Shown: in pieces, positions 60,901 to 64,000 of the stretch
Layout of the letters: each line of letters starts with the position of its first letter
Position numbering within the stretch: position 1 is the stretch's first letter
Assembly: GCF_051020985.1 (NCBI RefSeq)
Contig: NC_135003.1
Location: forward strand, 11,463,501 to 11,527,500
Direction of reading: 5' to 3'
Origin: Nomia melanderi
Lineage: Eukaryota; Arthropoda; Insecta; Hymenoptera; Halictidae
DNA length: 64,000 bases
Position numbers and translations under genes: made by a program
The notes under the pieces: generated by a model
Databases searched by the model: none
What the model was told of the DNA's origin: nothing
Seen by the model: the letters and a program-made list of their open reading frames with translations, nothing else

Positions 60901-63900
60901 GGCATGATCGGCGTGTGTGAGATTATTTCGCCGCGGGAATATTAAAACAATTTACGGGCCATTTCCCGTTTGGTAATAACGTACGAAGGAAGAGCGAAAT
61001 GCCTCGTACGAGAAAGTAATGAAATAACTTCTTAGTGGACGGATACGAGGTATTTAAGATTTTACGATTTCACGGTGGGCTCGTTAGGGATTTTGAGGAA
61101 TTCTTATCGTGTGTTTCTTATCGATTGTTCTGGGTAGTTTCGGTATTCAGTTTTGTTTGACAGGTTTTCATTTGAGGTAGAGATATTTTTTTTATTCTTG
61201 TAGTGTGTTCCTTTTTGTAGGAGTTCAGTGAAGGTATGGTATTGTTAGATGGGAGAATATTGGGTTGATGCTATTCTTTCCTATGAAAACATTCCTGGTG
61301 CTCTGAAGTAAAATCCATATACGAACGAACACTGATAGTCGACATTGAATGATATACGACGTCAATCATGAGGATGTTACGTCGAGAACGGTTTCCTTTT
61401 TTTAACGGGTTGAAGACTGTTTTGAAACGAGGTTATTCGAGGAAACTCTATTTTATGGTCTGTCAGTGTGCACATCGAACGTTTGAAAACCGTGGAAAAA
61501 TTCTCTGCCGCAGATAACGTTCCCCATTTCCTGAGAAATACGGTGAAGCATCGATGTTCCGGGCGATTTAGTAGTTAAATTTGCACTATAACCTTTGAGA
61601 ATATACGTTTCCGACCGTCCTATAATTCAAAGGGAATCTCCTGAGAAATGTTCTTAGAAACGAGAAGTTTTCTTGATCTTGAGGCGGAATGTTAACCAAA
61701 GAACTTCTAAATATGATAATATCAAATTATTTAAATATCATGATCACGACAGCGGAAAGTTCGCGTTCAAGATATTCAAATGCCAAACGATCCGCGCGTC
61801 GTATTCGTATATCGCAGATAGGACAGCCGAAAGTTTCAACGCCCCAGCGTTGAGAATGAAAAGTTCGGGAATCAAACTTGAAAGCCCTAGAGATTCACAT
61901 CTCATATCTCAGCTTTGATACGACCGCGAGCAAGGGATTCAAAGATACTCAGCTAACAACCATTGCATTCCTATTTACAACTGAAACTTCTACTCAATCC
62001 GAAACTTTCGGAATATTAACAGACTGCCGAACCAAACAGTCAGTTACATATAGAAACTCTCCGAGTGCTATTCTCACTATTAAAAATTAAAACATTACTG
62101 ATCACCTGATTTAATCAGGTTAATGAGACACTGAGATCACGAATGAGAAGAAGGTGTCTTAACACTAACCGTACCATTTTTCCTACCACTCAACTAACTG
62201 AGTACAAAATAAAGGTAAACAAGTCAGATGGTCAATTTTTTTGGAAACAGAAACAAAAGCGAAGACCAATATTGAAGAACTGATTAATCAAATAATATAG
62301 GAATTGATATAAAAGTACGTTAACACGTTGAATGATTTCACAGAGTAAAATACACGACACGAGAACAGATATAGTATTGAATTATTCAATCGAATTACGT
62401 TATTATTACTAGACGTTATAAAATGTTGAATTTAATAAAAGCAAGAGATGAAAAGTGTATTTATTGCGAATTTCAGAGAACATTACAAAGTTCGCATTTG
62501 AAAGTGTCGAGCGTTCGGCTCAGCCAAAGGATCAAGCCTCGCGTTTCAGAAAAACGATCTCAATGTGTAACGGTTGCCGGGGATTTAATAGACCGTCGTG
62601 GTCGGTGTGCTTTCGGTGGCCTGTAAACTTTACACCGCCGTGTCCCTCTCATTAATCTCGCCATGTAATATGACGTCGGTGTTATCTAGATGATTAACGC
62701 GACGAAACGTCGCGGATTCCCCTTTTTTTCTCCGCCGGCTTGCTCCCTCGTAATGCACCTCGTTGTTTTACCATTGTTCACGGCCTGGTTTGTTGACGGC
62801 GGTTGCATAACAATTTTCCCGTCAATTATTCACTCGCTTGTTCAAACCACGCGGAACGGTAATAGCAAAGGAAGAGGGTGACAAAAAGGAACCGCAAGCT
62901 GAAAATGTAACAACAACTACTCGTGAAACCGCGAGACTGTCCCGTCGCATTTTTCGAATTTATCCGCGAATTTTTCCTGCTTTCCGTGCGCTCGCTAATT
63001 TTTTTTCGTCTCGCCGAGACTTCGAAATTCGTTTGAACAACCAACGCGGAACGGAAAAATGTTTCGCCAGGTGGTCGCCGGTCCCCGCTGGATTACCCGG
63101 TGAATATTCACGCGATCCAGTTTCGAAAAAGTTTCTCGTCTACCGCCGAAACGTATTCATGATTTACGGTTCGTTCATTTCCGCGGCCGAAGCCGCGGGT
63201 TACAGATGACTGGAACATGCTTTCAACACAGAAAACCGTCGCAGTATTATATACTTAATAATGATCTACCTTACTCGCAGCTTGAACATTTGGAATTTCT
63301 AACCCTTCACTGTTCCAAAAATTCGCTTCACCATAGATATACGAACACAGCGCGCGAGTTCGTTTACAAATCCGTTCATTTTCTTCTACATGTTGGCCCA
63401 ATTAACAAGTTGTATATCCCTGATGCCGCGGTGTTCGGAAAACAAGCGCGGGACGCAACAAAGCAGTACGTGCTAACAATTTCGTTGCTAACGTTTGCGC
63501 TCCCCTATTAGCGCTCGCGAGACGATCCAAAAAAATCCTGTTAACCGGCCAGGCAAGATTCCGCGGTTGAAAATTCCCTCGGCGGTGAGCGTGGTCCGTG
63601 GAATTTTTCCGAAGGATTCGGTGCTCCGATTTCCGACGGCGGTGAGCGGGATCGCGCGCAAATGTAAGTACAGCACGGGGAGCGTAAATGTAAATAAAGC
63701 GTAAGTGGGAAGCGCGGACGCCGGCCGCATGAATATGAGCACGCTTGTAAAGCTCCGGGACACGGACGCGACCGGGTTCGTAACCCAGCCGGGCTGCATT
63801 AAAACCGCAACTTTGGTGGTTGCAGCTTGTTTTCGATGACCCGAGTGTCCGGTGTGCGCGCTCGCGCCACCCCCTCCCCCCGCCCGTGCTCTGTGCGAAT

Positions 63901-64000
63901 TCGAAGATATTTACGATCTGCGGCTTGTGGCATATCGATTCGTATTGCGTTAGGTGTTAACATCCGGTCTGTAAACGAATCGACGCGAACACGCGACACG
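57966..64000. other. Non-coding DNA, no gene recognised
   Basis: AT-rich around 58,000-60,000 and 61,100-62,400, and CpG-rich around 60,100-60,900 and 62,900-64,000. The longest open frame of the window outside repeats is at 60102-60815 (237 codons, plus), without a recognisable domain. Small inverted repeats include CCCTTTGA/TCAAAGGG at 58594-58628 and the 17-bp hairpin ACCTGATT/AATCAGGT at 62104-62120. No RNA gene was found. Confidence 0.45.

Overview
This window looks like eukaryotic nuclear DNA without a recognisable gene. No reading frame on either strand shows a domain I know, a run of conserved-looking exons or a convincing gene structure. I found no rRNA gene, no tRNA with both internal promoter boxes, and no CRISPR array. 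The longest open frames are either by-products of tandem repeats or chance frames in CpG-rich DNA. Composition alternates between AT-rich stretches and GC/CpG-rich stretches with no obvious CpG depletion. Together with many short TTAA-flanked elements this suggests an insect, possibly a hymenopteran. That assignment is an inference at low to moderate confidence, because no gene anchors it.

From 1 to about 41.9 kb the window is mostly single-copy non-coding DNA, probably intergenic or intronic, carrying small non-autonomous DNA transposons. I resolved seven TTAA-bounded inverted-repeat elements in at least five families (called A to E here), plus one TA-bounded mariner-like element with terminal inverted repeats of about 67 bp. 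At 1678-2168 a family A element sits inside a family B element. Removing it with one TTAA copy leaves about 245 bp, the same length as the two uninterrupted family B copies (242 and 246 bp). Two patches of old degenerate tandem repeat share the core ACAAGTG/CTACTTGTCTGA and lie about 25 kb apart in opposite orientation.

From about 41.95 to 51.33 kb lies a dense repeat island. It begins with three complete copies and one partial copy of a 990-bp macrosatellite. Degenerate repeats of about 100 bp and then about 61 bp follow. After a stretch with several inverted repeats comes an 82-unit, 10-bp minisatellite with no insertion or deletion. Beyond it are a diverged relic of the 990-bp unit and a second copy of the sequence block that precedes the minisatellite. 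The 990-bp unit carries short hairpins on a strict 36-nt spacing with a common loop (AGAAG or TGAAG). Several stem differences between copies are compensatory, meaning both arms changed and pairing was kept. This is the strongest candidate for an undescribed structured element in the window.

From 51.3 kb to the end the sequence is again mostly single-copy and non-coding, with CpG-rich stretches and one local diverged duplication near 57.6-57.9 kb.
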